DNA of 64,000 nt from Nocardiopsis sp. TSRI0078 (GCF_001905145.1 NZ_LWLB01000001.1:372001-436000); one strand, 5' to 3'; counted from the stretch's first letter, positions 34,241 to 43,736 are shown. Translations and numbers: made by a program. The notes: generated by a model not told the origin, from the letters alone.

Positions 34241-35866
34241 TCACGCGCCCTCGTCGACGCCTCCGGCGAGCAGGGGCTCCATGAACAAGTCCGGGTGGTC
34301 GCGCTCGATGACGCGCAACCGCCACTTGTTGTGCACCAGCACCAGCAGCTCACCGTCGCCCCGGCGCTTGAGCACCTCCGCGCCCGAGAGCGCGTGCAGC
34401 GCCGGGGCCGAGTCGGCGTCGGTGCGCCGGGCCACGGAGTAGTCCAGCGGCGAGGTCTCGATCGGCGAGCGGAACTCGTGCTCCATGCGGTGGCGGACCA
34501 CGTCGAACTGCAGCGGCCCCACCGCCGCCAGCACCGGCGCCTGCTCGCCGCGCACGTCCGAGGTCAGCACCTGCACCACGCCCTCGGCGTCCAGCTGGGC
34601 GATCCCGCGCTGGAACTGCTTGTACTTGCCCGCGTCCTGGGCCCGGGCCACCGCGAAGTGCTCGGGGGCGAAGCTCGGGATCGGCGGGAAGACCACCTTG
34701 GGCCCGTCGTAGAGCGTGTCGCCCACGGCCAGGGCCTGGGCGTTGACCAGCGCGATCACGTCCCCCGGGAAGGCGGCGTCGATGGTGGAGCGCTCGGAGC
34801 CGAACACCGCCTGGGAGTACTTGGTCGCGAACGGGCGCCCCGTGGAGGCGTGGGTGAGCACCATGCCGCGGTCGAACCGCCCCGAGGAGATGCGCACGAA
34901 CGCCATCCGGTCCCGGTGGTTCTTGTCCATGTTGGCCTGCATCTTGAACACCTGGCCGGAGAAGGGCTTCTCCACCGGGCGCGGCCGGTCCTGCTCGTCG
35001 AGCTTGGGCGCCGGGGCCGGGGCCAGGCCGACCACCGCCTCCAGGAGCTGGCCGACCCCGAAGTTGGGCAGCGCGGCGCCGAACAGCACCGGGGAGGACT
35101 CCCCGGCCATGAACGAGTCGTGGTCGAAGTCCGCTCCCAGGGCCTCCAGGAGCTCGATCTCCTCGCTGGCCTGCTCCCACGCCGGTCCCTCGGTCCGGGC
35201 GGCCTCGTCCGCCGGCAGGACCTCCTCGATCGCCTTGCTGGCCCCGCCCGGGGTGCGGGTCATCTTGGTGTAGGTGCCGCTGGAGCGGTCGATGAGGCCG
35301 CGGAAGTCCCCGGCGATGCCCACCGGCCAGTTCAGCGGGGTGGGCCGCAGCCCGATGCGCTGCTCGATCTCGTCCAGCAGCTCCAGCGGCTCGCGCCCGG
35401 GGCGGTCCCACTTGTTGACGAAGGTGATCACCGGCATCCTGCGCGCGCGGCACACGTCGAAGAGCTTCAGCGTCTGCGGCTCCAGGCCCTTGGCCGAGTC
35501 CAGCAGCATGATCGCGCAGTCCACCGCGGACAGCACCCGGTAGGTGTCCTCGGAGAAGTCGGCGTGGCCGGGGGTGTCCACCAGGTTGAGCACCCGGTCG
35601 GCGTAGTCGATGCGCAGCGCGGCGGAGGTGATGGAGATCCCGCGGTCCTGCTCCATCTCCATCCAGTCCGAGGTCACGCCCCGGCGGTCGCCCTTGCCGT
35701 GCACCGCGCCGGCGGAGGAGATCGCGGCGGCGTGCAGCGCCAGGGCCTCGGTCAGGGTGGACTTACCGGCGTCGGGGTGGGAGATGACCGCGAACGTCCG
35801 CCGCCGCTCCGCCTCACGTACGACCTCTGACTCCTGCTTGGTGGCGCTCGCCGTGTCCACGCTCAT
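34241..35866 (-). CDS. prfC: Peptide chain release factor 3
   Basis: RF3 GTPase of 541 residues, which recycles RF1/RF2 from the ribosome after peptide release. G-domain motifs are complete: SHPDAGKSTLTEAL (P-loop), DRGISITSAAL (switch I), DTPGHADFSEDTYR (G3) and VNKWDRPGREPLEL (G4). The C-terminal part has MEHEFRSPIETSPLDYSVARR, typical of RF3 rather than EF-G or TypA. It is a single gene between terminators; transcription starts in a 157-base GC-rich gap that also holds the hairpin of the TetR gene. Confidence 0.95.
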   Translation of the reverse strand: MSVDTASATKQESEVVREAERRRTFAVISHPDAGKSTLTEALALHAAAISSAGAVHGKGDRRGVTSDWMEMEQDRGISITSAALRIDYADRVLNLVDTPGHADFSEDTYRVLSAVDCAIMLLDSAKGLEPQTLKLFDVCRARRMPVITFVNKWDRPGREPLELLDEIEQRIGLRPTPLNWPVGIAGDFRGLIDRSSGTYTKMTRTPGGASKAIEEVLPADEAARTEGPAWEQASEEIELLEALGADFDHDSFMAGESSPVLFGAALPNFGVGQLLEAVVGLAPAPAPKLDEQDRPRPVEKPFSGQVFKMQANMDKNHRDRMAFVRISSGRFDRGMVLTHASTGRPFATKYSQAVFGSERSTIDAAFPGDVIALVNAQALAVGDTLYDGPKVVFPPIPSFAPEHFAVARAQDAGKYKQFQRGIAQLDAEGVVQVLTSDVRGEQAPVLAAVGPLQFDVVRHRMEHEFRSPIETSPLDYSVARRTDADSAPALHALSGAEVLKRRGDGELLVLVHNKWRLRVIERDHPDLFMEPLLAGGVDEGA

Positions 35867-35981
35867 TTCCGCTGTCCGCTCCGCCTCGTGTACTGCCCGG
35901 TTACCGGCCCCGTCCAGCCTACGCGCGTCGCGGCGCCGACCGGACCGCGCGGGCCGGCGGGGGGGGTTCCCCGGGGCGTGT

Positions 35982-36020
35982 CCGGCGGGCCCCGCCCCCG
36001 CGCCCTCGCGGGCCCGCCGG
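35982..36020 (-). terminator. Terminator of the TetR gene
   Basis: An 11-bp perfect stem CCGGCGGGCCC / GGGCCCGCCGG with a 17-base loop lies directly after the TetR stop codon on the minus strand. Confidence 0.65.
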
Positions 36021-36023
36021 CCT

Positions 36024-36737
36024 TCAGGAGCCCTCGGGGCCCTGGACGGCGGCGCCGATGCGGCGGAGCAGCTCCTCCCGGCCGGTGCCCCCGGGATAGA
36101 CCGCGACCAGCACGTGGTCGCGCCGGGACTCCCGCTCGGCGTGCAGCATCGGCTCGGCGGCCCTGCGGACGAAGTCCATGGCCTCGTCGAAGCCCGCCCA
36201 CACCTCGCGGCTGTCCTGCTCCGGGCGGCGCAGCCATCCCCGCAGGACGTGGTTGTGCGCCGAGATGAGCGCCGCGGCCGCCACGCCCGCGGCCAGGGAG
36301 CGGCCCTCGCCGTCCCCGCTCCGGGCCAGGTAGCTGCTGAACGCGGCCTGGTAGCGGGCGGTCATCGCCACCTCCCGGTCGCGCAGCCGGGGATGGGCCC
36401 GCACCAGGTGGTAGCGGGGCACGGTGATCTCCGGGTCGCGCAGGTAGCCCTGGAGCACCAGGCGGGCGGCGGAGAAGACCGAGGTCAGCGGCTCGTCCGG
36501 GGAGGCCTCCAGGTAGCGGACCACGGTGGAGAACAGCTCGTCGTGCTCGGCGAAGAGGATGTCCTCCTTCGAGCCGAAGCGGCGGAAGAGGCTGCGGCGG
36601 CTCACACCCGTGGCGGCGGCGATCTGGTCCATCGTCGTGGCCTCGAAGCCGCTGTCGGTGAACAGCCGCACCGCGGCCAGCACCACCTCGCGCGTGGCCA
36701 CGCGCGGTTGGCCGCCTCGGCCTCCCGGCCGTTCCAT
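36024..36737 (-). CDS. TetR-family regulator, divergent from acyl-CoA dehydrogenase
   Basis: A 237-residue repressor with a clear helix-turn-helix (REVVLAAVRLFTDSGFEATTMDQIAAATGVSRRSLFRRFGSKEDILF) and a long helical ligand domain. AAGGGGG is near the ATG at 36737. The gene is divergent from the acyl-CoA dehydrogenase gene, and two inverted repeats lie between them (36817-36850), so it most likely represses the dehydrogenase and itself. An acyl-CoA effector is the usual situation for such pairs but is not shown here. Confidence 0.87.
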   Translation of the reverse strand: MERPGGRGGQPRVATREVVLAAVRLFTDSGFEATTMDQIAAATGVSRRSLFRRFGSKEDILFAEHDELFSTVVRYLEASPDEPLTSVFSAARLVLQGYLRDPEITVPRYHLVRAHPRLRDREVAMTARYQAAFSSYLARSGDGEGRSLAAGVAAAALISAHNHVLRGWLRRPEQDSREVWAGFDEAMDFVRRAAEPMLHAERESRRDHVLVAVYPGGTGREELLRRIGAAVQGPEGS

Positions 36738-36816
36738 GGATCCGCCCCCTTCGCACCGGCTCGCTTCGAAGCTATCGGAATCCGCCGGTGTACTTCGCCC
36801 TTCCCACCCCCTATTC

Positions 36817-36850
36817 TGGCACCGGATGCCATATGAAGGCACGCAGTGCC
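36817..36850. promoter_or_regulatory. Paired inverted repeats, probable TetR operators
   Basis: TGGCA-N5-TGCCA (36817-36831) and GGCAC-GCA-GTGCC (36838-36850) both present GGCA...TGCC half-sites, spaced about two helical turns centre to centre. They lie between the divergent TetR and acyl-CoA dehydrogenase genes, 37 bases before the latter's start. Confidence 0.55.
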
Positions 36851-36887
36851 AAGAACCGAGGGGCGACTCCCCCGGGGAGGGAAGCAG

Positions 36888-38042
36888 ATGAGCGACTTCG
36901 ACCTGTTCAGGACCACCGAGGAGCACGAGGAGCTGCGCGAGGCCGTGCGCTCCGTCGCCGAGGGCAGGATCGCCCCGCACGCCGCGGAGGTCGACGAGAA
37001 GAGCGCCTTCCCGCAGGAGGCCCTCGAAGCCCTGGTCGCCACGGACTTCCACGCCCCGCACATCGCCGAGGAGTACGACGGCGTGGGCGCCGACGCCCTG
37101 GCCACCTGCATCGTCATCGAGGAGGTGGCCCGCGTGTGCGCGTCCTCCTCCCTGATCCCCGCGGTCAACAAGCTCGGCACCATGCCGCTGATCCTGGGCG
37201 CCTCCGACGAGGTCAAGCGCCGCTACCTGCCCGAGGTCGCCAGCGGCGAGGCGATGTTCTCCTACGGCCTGTCCGAGCGCGAGGCCGGCTCCGACACCGC
37301 GAGCATGCGCACCCAGGCCGCCCCCGACGGCGACGGGTGGGTGCTCAACGGGCAGAAGTCCTGGATCACCAACGCCGGGGTCAGCAAGTACTACACGGTG
37401 CTGGCCGTGACCGACCCCGAGGGCGGCCGCGGCCGCAACGTCTCGGCGTTCGTGCTCCACGCGGACGACGAGGGCTTCACCCTGGGCGAGCCCGAGCGCA
37501 AGCTCGGCATCAAGGGCTCCCCCACCCGCGAGCTGTTCTTCGACAACGTGCGCGTTCCCGGCGACCGCATCGTCGGCGCCCCGGGCGAGGGCCTCAAGAT
37601 CGCCCTGCGCACCCTGGACCACACGCGCGTCACCATCGGCGCCCAGGCCGTCGGCATCGCCCAGGGCGCCCTGGACCAGGCCGTGGCCTACGTCAAGGAG
37701 CGCAAGCAGTTCGGCAAGCACATCGCCGACTTCCAGGGCATCCAGTTCATGCTCGCCGACATGGCGATGAAGCTGGAGACCGCGCGCCAGATGGTCTACG
37801 TGGCCGCAGCCAAGTCCGAGCGGGGCGACGAGGACCTGCCGTTCTACGGCGCTGCCGCCAAGTGCTACGCCTCCGACGCCGCCATGGAGATCACCACCGA
37901 CGCCGTGCAGCTGCTGGGCGGCGCGGGCTACGTGAAGGACTTCCCGCTGGAGCGCATGATGCGCGACGCGAAGATCACCCAGATCTACGAGGGCACCAAC
38001 CAGATCCAGCGCATGGTCATGGCCCGTCAGCTGCTGAAGTAG
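36888..38042 (+). CDS. Acyl-CoA dehydrogenase
   Basis: A 384-residue flavoenzyme of the acyl-CoA dehydrogenase family, performing alpha,beta-dehydrogenation of an acyl-CoA and passing electrons to ETF. Visible marks are FSYGLSEREAGSDTASM and SWITNAG for FAD/substrate binding, RKQFGKHIADFQ, and the C-terminal YEGTNQIQRMVMARQLLK, whose Glu is the catalytic base of short-chain and glutaryl/butyryl types. Chain-length specificity cannot be judged. GGGGAGGG lies before the ATG. Control by the divergent TetR is likely. Confidence 0.92.
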   Translation: MSDFDLFRTTEEHEELREAVRSVAEGRIAPHAAEVDEKSAFPQEALEALVATDFHAPHIAEEYDGVGADALATCIVIEEVARVCASSSLIPAVNKLGTMPLILGASDEVKRRYLPEVASGEAMFSYGLSEREAGSDTASMRTQAAPDGDGWVLNGQKSWITNAGVSKYYTVLAVTDPEGGRGRNVSAFVLHADDEGFTLGEPERKLGIKGSPTRELFFDNVRVPGDRIVGAPGEGLKIALRTLDHTRVTIGAQAVGIAQGALDQAVAYVKERKQFGKHIADFQGIQFMLADMAMKLETARQMVYVAAAKSERGDEDLPFYGAAAKCYASDAAMEITTDAVQLLGGAGYVKDFPLERMMRDAKITQIYEGTNQIQRMVMARQLLK

Positions 38043-38058
38043 ACCGGCCCGCCGGTCG

Positions 38059-38089
38059 GGGCGCCCGTTCCCTCCCGGGGCGGGCGCCC
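38059..38089. terminator. Bidirectional terminator between convergent genes
   Basis: GGGCGCCCG (38059-38067) pairs with CGGGCGCCC (38081-38089), loop 13 bases. It is placed between the acyl-CoA dehydrogenase stop and the stop of the convergent NmrA-like gene, so it can serve both. Confidence 0.65.
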
Positions 38090-38100
38090 GGCTCTCCGGG

Positions 38101-38913
38101 TCAGAGCACGGCCTCGCGGATGAAGCGGGCCAGCGGGATGGGGTCGCGCCTCAGGGCCTCGCGCACGCCCTCGGTGACCTCGGCGGCGCGCCCGGCGACG
38201 GCCGCGGCGAAGCGCTCGTTGAGAGTGTCCACGTACCGCTCGCTCCACCCCCGGTCGGTGGCGCGGAAGTAAAAGCCCGCCTCGTCGACGGCCTTGAACC
38301 GCCACACCGGGCTCTCGGTGCCCCGGGTCTGCCTGACCACCTCGCGGAAGGTGAGCGCCTGCGGACCCGTGAGCGTGTACTCCCTGCCGCTGTGGTCGTC
38401 CAGCAGCGCGGCGACGGCGGCGTCGGCGACGTCGCGTGCGTCCACGAAGCTGACCGCCGTCCCCTTCTTCACCGGCAGTTCGAGGCGGCCGTTGCGTGCG
38501 CGCGCCATGCCGGCGAACGTCCCCTCGGTGAAGTCCTGGAAGAGCCAGTTGGACCGCAGCACGGTCCACCGGTCGAACAGGTCCTTGACCCGCGCTTCGG
38601 CGGCGCGCTGGTCGGAGTCCGACGGCGCGTGCTCGGTGCCCATGGCCGTCATGACCACGGCGTTGCCGACCCCCGCTCCCGCCGCCTTCTCCAGGAATCC
38701 GGCGACCCGGTTGCCCAGGGCGCTCCCGACCGGCGTCACCACGAAGACGCTCTCCACGCCGTCGAGGAGTTCGTCCCAGTTGGAGGTGTCGGTCCAGTCC
38801 AGGCGCGTCTGCGAGGTGCGGGACGCGCCGGTCGCGGACAGGCCGCGGCTCCTCAGCTGGGTGAGGACGCGGCGGCCCACCATTCCGGTGGCTCCGGTGA
38901 CCAGAGTGCTCAT
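38101..38913 (-). CDS. NmrA-like NAD(P)-binding protein
   Basis: A 270-residue atypical short-chain dehydrogenase. The cofactor loop LVTGATGMVGRRVL is at the N-terminus; further similarity to NmrA/azoreductase-like proteins lies in SVFVVTPVGS, AVVMTAMGTEH, LRSNWLFQDF and SFVDARDVADAAVAALL. There is no Ser-Tyr-Lys triad of classical SDRs, which is normal for this group; members act as redox sensors or quinone/ether reductases. Substrate and regulation are unknown. The ATG is at 38913; a single-gene unit. Confidence 0.83.
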   Translation of the reverse strand: MSTLVTGATGMVGRRVLTQLRSRGLSATGASRTSQTRLDWTDTSNWDELLDGVESVFVVTPVGSALGNRVAGFLEKAAGAGVGNAVVMTAMGTEHAPSDSDQRAAEARVKDLFDRWTVLRSNWLFQDFTEGTFAGMARARNGRLELPVKKGTAVSFVDARDVADAAVAALLDDHSGREYTLTGPQALTFREVVRQTRGTESPVWRFKAVDEAGFYFRATDRGWSERYVDTLNERFAAAVAGRAAEVTEGVREALRRDPIPLARFIREAVL

Positions 38914-39088
38914 CGGTTACAAGGTACCGACGCGCGGTACCCGACCTGACACGAACCGCCCGCGCCACCGTGATCCCCGGCCGGTCTTCCCCGGAACCGG
39001 CCGGTGGCGGCGCCGCCCAGGACGGCCCTTCGCGTACACGCGGCACCAGGCCCGGGCCCGTCAGGGTCCGGACATAGACTTCCCACCG

Positions 39089-40255
39089 ATGAACGCTATG
39101 GCCGTCGTGCGGCGGCGCGGTGCGCGCGACTGGATCGTGGACTCCTCCGCCTTCCTCCTCGCGCTCCTCTTCGCGCTGGCGAGCGCCGCCAAGGTCACCG
39201 ACTTCCCCTCCGCCGAGTACGTCCTGCCCGCGTGGCTCCGGGGCGCCGACGCGCTCCTGACCCTCCTGGCCTGCCTGTCCCTGTGGTGGCGCCGCCGCTG
39301 GCCGGTCCAGATCGCCGTCGCGCTCGTCCTGTTCGCCGCCGTCTCGGGCCTGGTCTCGGGCGCCATGCTCATCGCCCTGTTCACCCTGGCCGTGCACCGG
39401 CCGCCCCGCACCAGCCTGGCGGTGTACGGGCTGAGCGTGGGCGCCGCGTTCGTGAACTCGGCCCTGTGGCCGGACCCGCACGCCCCCTTCCTCGTGATCT
39501 TCCTCCTGGGCGCGGCCCTCCAGGGCGCCGTGACGGGGTGGGGGCTCACCGTCCACCACCGGCGCAAGCTGGTGGAGTCGCTGCGCGACCGCGCCGTGCA
39601 CGCCGAGACCGAGGCACAGCTGCGCGCCGAGCACGCCCAGCACCAGGTCCGCGAGGCCATGGCCCGCGAGATCCACGACGTGCTCGGGCACCGGCTGTCC
39701 CTGCTCAGCGTGCACGCCGGTGCCCTGGAGTACCGCCCGGACGCCTCCGCCGAGGAGGTGGCCCGCTCCGCGAAGGTGATCCGGGAGAGCGCCCACCAGG
39801 CCCTCCAGGACCTGCGCGAGGTGATCGGTGTGCTGCGCGCCCCGGTCGGGGAGCTGCCGCAGCCGACCATGGCCGACCTCCAGCAGCTGGTGGAGGAGGC
39901 CGACGAGGCCGGGGCCCGCGTGGAGTTCGTGGAGGAGTACGACGGGACCGTGCCGGAGCGCATCGGACGCACCGCCTACCGGATCGTCCAGGAGGGGCTG
40001 ACGAACGTGCGCAAGCACGCCCCGGGCGCGGACACGCGCGTGCTGGTCGGGGGAGCACCCGGCGACGGGCTGGCGGTGGAGGTGCGCAACGGGCCCTCCC
40101 CCGGTCCCGCTCCCGCGGCCGCGGGAGGGGACGGACGCGGCCAGGGCCTCGCCGGCCTCGACGAGCGGGTGTCCCTGGTCTCCGGACGCCTGGAGCACGG
40201 CCCGGACACCGGTGGTGGCTGGCGGTTGTCGGCCTGGCTACCGTGGCCGGTATGA
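39089..40255 (+). CDS. Sensor histidine kinase (HisKA_3/NarX type)
   Basis: A 388-residue membrane kinase. About five hydrophobic helices lie in residues 15-155, with little extracytoplasmic sequence, so the signal may be sensed in the membrane. Then comes a dimerisation/phosphoacceptor helix with His196 in MAREIHDVLGHRLSLLSVHA, and an HATPase domain with YRIVQEGLTNVRKHAPGA and GQGLAGLDERVSLVSG. ATG at 39089 is assumed; a second ATG is nine bases later. The stop overlaps the response-regulator start (ATGA), making a coupled two-component system. The stimulus is unknown. Confidence 0.9.
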   Translation: MNAMAVVRRRGARDWIVDSSAFLLALLFALASAAKVTDFPSAEYVLPAWLRGADALLTLLACLSLWWRRRWPVQIAVALVLFAAVSGLVSGAMLIALFTLAVHRPPRTSLAVYGLSVGAAFVNSALWPDPHAPFLVIFLLGAALQGAVTGWGLTVHHRRKLVESLRDRAVHAETEAQLRAEHAQHQVREAMAREIHDVLGHRLSLLSVHAGALEYRPDASAEEVARSAKVIRESAHQALQDLREVIGVLRAPVGELPQPTMADLQQLVEEADEAGARVEFVEEYDGTVPERIGRTAYRIVQEGLTNVRKHAPGADTRVLVGGAPGDGLAVEVRNGPSPGPAPAAAGGDGRGQGLAGLDERVSLVSGRLEHGPDTGGGWRLSAWLPWPV

Positions 40256-40935
40256 GCGAGACGGAGCGCGGGCGGATCGGGGTCGTGATCGTCGACGACG
40301 ACGCGCTGGTACGGGTCGGCCTGGTGATGATGATGGGGGGCGCGCCCGACATCAGGGTGCTGGCCGAGGCCGAGGACGGCGGCGCGGTGCTCGACCTGGT
40401 GCGGCGGCACTCCCCCGACGTGGTCCTGATGGACATCCGCATGCCCACGGTGGACGGGCTGGCCGCCACCGAGCGCCTGCGCGCCCTGGAGGACCCGCCG
40501 GAGGTACTGGTGCTGACCACCTTCGACGCCGACGAGCACGTGCTGCGCGCCCTGCGGGCGGGCGCGGCCGGGTTCCTGCTCAAGGACACCCCTCCGGCGG
40601 AGATCGTGGAGTCGGTGCGCCAGGTGTCCCGGGGGATGTCGGTGCTGTCCCCGACGGTGACGCGGCGGCTGGTCGACCGGGTGGGCGCGGACGACCACGG
40701 CGAGCGCGCCGACCGGGCGCGCCGGCGGCTGGCGGCGCTCAACGGCCGGGAGCTGGAGGTGGCCGTCGCGGTCGGCGAGGGCCGGTCCAACGCCGACATC
40801 GCCTCGACCCTGTTCCTGAGCGTGCCGACGGTCAAGACGCACGTGTCGAACATCCTCACCAAGCTCGGGCTCAACAACCGGGTGCAGGTGGCACTGCTGG
40901 TGCACGACGCCCAGCTGCTGGACGAGAGGGGCTGA
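40252..40935 (+). CDS. Response regulator (NarL/LuxR family)
   Basis: A 227-residue regulator. The receiver domain carries VVIVDDDALVR, phosphoacceptor Asp61 in VVLMDIRMPTVDG, and the Lys in GFLLKDTPP. The C-terminal LuxR-type helix-turn-helix is LNGRELEVAVAVGEGRSNADIASTLFLSVPTVKTHVSNILTKLGL. It is coupled to the histidine kinase by a four-base overlap and is surely its partner. Targets are not evident; the glutaminase gene 112 bases downstream on the same strand could be co-transcribed or controlled. Confidence 0.92.
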   Translation: MSETERGRIGVVIVDDDALVRVGLVMMMGGAPDIRVLAEAEDGGAVLDLVRRHSPDVVLMDIRMPTVDGLAATERLRALEDPPEVLVLTTFDADEHVLRALRAGAAGFLLKDTPPAEIVESVRQVSRGMSVLSPTVTRRLVDRVGADDHGERADRARRRLAALNGRELEVAVAVGEGRSNADIASTLFLSVPTVKTHVSNILTKLGLNNRVQVALLVHDAQLLDERG

Positions 40936-41046
40936 CGCACCCGCGCGGCCCGGGCCGCGGCCGTGTACCGCCGCCGTAGCGGTACCGTGCCCGGCGCCGT
41001 TCTGGGTAGTCGGGGAGGGAACCAGGACCCGGCACGGGAGGACGCG

Positions 41047-41982
41047 GTGACCCAGGCCTGCGACAACGACGACTACACCGATGTGCTCGACTCCGTCATG
41101 GACAGAGTGCGGCCGCGTATCGGCTCGGGGAAGGTCGCCGACTACATCCCCGAGCTGGCCGGGGTGGACCCGGAGCGGTTCGGCATCGCGGTCGCCACGG
41201 TGGACGGCGACCTGTACCGCGCCGGCGGCCACGCCGACACGCGCTTTTCGATGCAGAGCATCACCAAGGTGTTCACGCTGGCCCTGGTGACGAGCGGGTC
41301 CGGCGGCAGTGTGTGGGGGCGGGTCCACCGCGAGCCGTCGGGCACGCCCTTCAACTCCCTGTACCAGCTGGAGTTCGAGGGGGGCGTCCCCCGCAACCCG
41401 ATGGTCAACCCGGGCGCGCTCGTGGTCACCGACCAGCTGCTGACCGACACGGGGGACGCCTCCGGCGCGCTGCGGGAGCTGCTGCGCGCGGAGGCGGGCG
41501 CCCCGGACCTGGGCCCGGACGAGGTGGTCGCCCGCTCGGAGAGCGAGCACGGGGACCGCAACCGCGCGCTGGCCCACCTCATGGCGGGCTTCGGCACGAT
41601 AAGGAACCCGGTGTCGGAGGTGCTGGAGCACTACTTCCGGCAGTGCTCGATCAGCATCAGCTGCGAGGAGCTGGCCAGGGTGGGGCTGCTGCTGGCGCGC
41701 CACGGCAGGCGCGCGGACGGCTCCCAGCTGCTCGGCAAGTCCGACGCGCGCCGCATCCTGGCGGTGATGCTCACCTGCGGCACCTACGACGCCGCGGGCG
41801 AGTTCGCCTACCGTGTCGGGCTCCCCTGCAAGAGCGGGGTGGGCGGCGGCATCCTCGCGGTGGTGCCGGGGCGCTGCTCGGTGGCGGCGTGGGGCCCGGG
41901 CCTGGACGCCAAGGGCAACTCGGTGACGGCGGCGCTGGCCCTGGAGGCCTTCACCGACATCACCAACTGCTCGGTGTTCTGA
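41047..41982 (+). CDS. glsA: Glutaminase A
   Basis: A 311-residue beta-lactamase-fold glutaminase that converts glutamine to glutamate and ammonia. The serine-lysine pair is in FSMQSITKVF, and other family marks are PFNSLYQLE, GVPRNPMVNPGAL, SESEHGDRNRALAHLM and the C-terminal GLPCKSGVGGGILAV. GGGAGGA precedes the GTG at 41047 by a few bases. It may follow transcriptionally from the two-component system upstream. The stop is 29 bases from the stop of the convergent kinase gene, and no terminator is visible in between. Confidence 0.92.
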   Translation: MTQACDNDDYTDVLDSVMDRVRPRIGSGKVADYIPELAGVDPERFGIAVATVDGDLYRAGGHADTRFSMQSITKVFTLALVTSGSGGSVWGRVHREPSGTPFNSLYQLEFEGGVPRNPMVNPGALVVTDQLLTDTGDASGALRELLRAEAGAPDLGPDEVVARSESEHGDRNRALAHLMAGFGTIRNPVSEVLEHYFRQCSISISCEELARVGLLLARHGRRADGSQLLGKSDARRILAVMLTCGTYDAAGEFAYRVGLPCKSGVGGGILAVVPGRCSVAAWGPGLDAKGNSVTAALALEAFTDITNCSVF

Positions 41983-42011
41983 CCGGTCGGCCCCTTTTCG
42001 TTCCCGGCCCC

Positions 42012-43736
42012 TCAGCCGGCGGGCTCGAAGCCGCGCGAGATCCGGTCCAGCAGCGCGTGGTTGGCCTCGGGGTCGTCGTTGTCGGCCACCAGGAACAGGG
42101 CGTAGCCCTTGTCCTCGGTGTGGAAGCCCCGGTTGATGGCGTGCATGCCGCCGCTTTCGAAGGTGAACTCCCAGTCGGCGGCGCTGACGTAGTCCTGGGC
42201 CCAGTCGGCCTCCACGTCCTCGATGCCGATGATCTCGTAGCCGTTGAAGTTGCCCCGGGCGGAGGGCTCCAGGGAGCGCCAGTCGTCCCCGGCGTCGGGG
42301 TTGGGGGCGTCGGTCTGATCGATCTGCAGGTACCCGCCGTCGGGGTTGTGGAAGAAGACCATGTCGCCCCGCCGCTCCCTCTCCCAGTCCTCGGGGACGT
42401 CCACGGAGAACCCGCTGGGGTCCTCGTAGCGGACCAGGAAGTCCCACCTGTCGTCCTCGCCGTCCTCGTCCTCCCCGGTCGGTTCGCTCGACTCGGCCGG
42501 CTCGGTCGGCTCGGTCGGCTCCGCGGTCTGCGACGCCTCCTCCCCGGGTCCGGGCTCCCCCTCCCCGCCGGTACCGGGGTCGACGGCGGCCTGCTGCCCC
42601 GAGCCGTCGACGAGTCCAGCGCCGGGGCCGCCGGTGCGGTCCATGCTCACCAGGACGCCGACGGTGGCGCCCGCGAGCACCAGCACCAGTACGGCCGCGA
42701 CGACCAGCAGCGCCCTCCCTCGGGACGCGCCGCCTCCCCCGCGGCGGGAGGGGGCCGACGGCGGCGCGGAGGCGGCCCGTCCGGGGCCGTGCTCCGGACC
42801 GGCCGACCCGGTGTGCGGCGCCGGCCCGGCCTCCTCCCGTCCTCCCGGCTCCTCCGCCGGCGCGGTGCCGACCAGGGTCGGGGCGGCCGCGGCCGAGGAG
42901 TTCTCGGCGCCCTCCCGGACCTCCCGCAGGAGGGAGCGCACCTCATCGACCGAAGGCCGGTCCTCCGGGCGCTTCTCGCACAGGGCCTCCAGGACCGGGC
43001 GCAAAGGGCCCGCGTTGGCCGCCTCCGGCAGGTCCTGGGTGACGATCGCGGTCAGCGTCGCCATCGGGGTCGGCCGGTCGAACGGCAGGGTGCCCTCCAC
43101 CGCCTGGTAGAGGGTGACGCCGAGGGCCCACATGTCCGAGGCCGGGGTGGCCGTGTGCCCGTGCGCGATCTCCGGGGCCAGGTAGCTCGGGGAGCCGATC
43201 AGCAGGCCGGTACTGGTCAGGTGGGTGGCGCCGTCCAGATGGGCGATGCCGAAGTCGGTGAGGACGGCCCGGTCGTTCCCGGCGATGAGCACGTTGCCCG
43301 GTTTGATGTCACGGTGCACGATGCCCCGGGCGTGCGCCTCGGACAGGCCCGCGGCCATCTGCTCGCCGATGCCGGCGGCCCGCCGGACCGGCAGCGCCCC
43401 CTCGTCGCGGACGAGGTCGCCCAGGGAGGGGCCGCGGACGAGTTCCATGACGATCCACGGACGGCCGTCCTCCTCGGCCACGTCGAACACGGTGATGATG
43501 GCGGGATGGCTGAGCTGCGCCGCGCTGCGCGCCTCGCGCAGCATGCGGGTGCGCAGCACCTCGACCTCGTGCGCGGGCAGGTTCGGCGGTGTGGTCAGCT
43601 CCTTGACCGCGACCGGGCGGTCCAGGAGGGTGTCGGTGCCCTCCCATACCCGGCCCATGCCGCCGGCGCCGATGACCTCGTCCAGGCGGTACCGGTTGAC
43701 CAGGAGACGACCGGGGTCGGCTTCCGAGCTGTTCAT
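42012..43736 (-). CDS. Membrane-anchored serine/threonine protein kinase
   Basis: A 574-residue PknB-like kinase. The N-terminal kinase domain (15-275) has the Gly loop VIGAGGMGRVWEG, Lys45, HRDIKPGN (Asp143), DFGIAHLDG and APE (LAPEIA). A juxtamembrane Ala/Pro/Gly linker leads to one membrane helix (ALLVVAAVLVLVLAGATVGVLV, ~335-357). Outside lie an acidic Thr/Glu/Pro linker and a ~130-residue C-terminal domain that starts FLVRYEDPSGFSVDVPEDWE, similar to domains on other actinobacterial kinases and lipoproteins. It senses something at the cell surface; ligand unknown. The 323 bases upstream (43737-44059) contain its promoter and a hairpin. Confidence 0.92.
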   Translation of the reverse strand: MNSSEADPGRLLVNRYRLDEVIGAGGMGRVWEGTDTLLDRPVAVKELTTPPNLPAHEVEVLRTRMLREARSAAQLSHPAIITVFDVAEEDGRPWIVMELVRGPSLGDLVRDEGALPVRRAAGIGEQMAAGLSEAHARGIVHRDIKPGNVLIAGNDRAVLTDFGIAHLDGATHLTSTGLLIGSPSYLAPEIAHGHTATPASDMWALGVTLYQAVEGTLPFDRPTPMATLTAIVTQDLPEAANAGPLRPVLEALCEKRPEDRPSVDEVRSLLREVREGAENSSAAAAPTLVGTAPAEEPGGREEAGPAPHTGSAGPEHGPGRAASAPPSAPSRRGGGGASRGRALLVVAAVLVLVLAGATVGVLVSMDRTGGPGAGLVDGSGQQAAVDPGTGGEGEPGPGEEASQTAEPTEPTEPAESSEPTGEDEDGEDDRWDFLVRYEDPSGFSVDVPEDWERERRGDMVFFHNPDGGYLQIDQTDAPNPDAGDDWRSLEPSARGNFNGYEIIGIEDVEADWAQDYVSAADWEFTFESGGMHAINRGFHTEDKGYALFLVADNDDPEANHALLDRISRGFEPAG

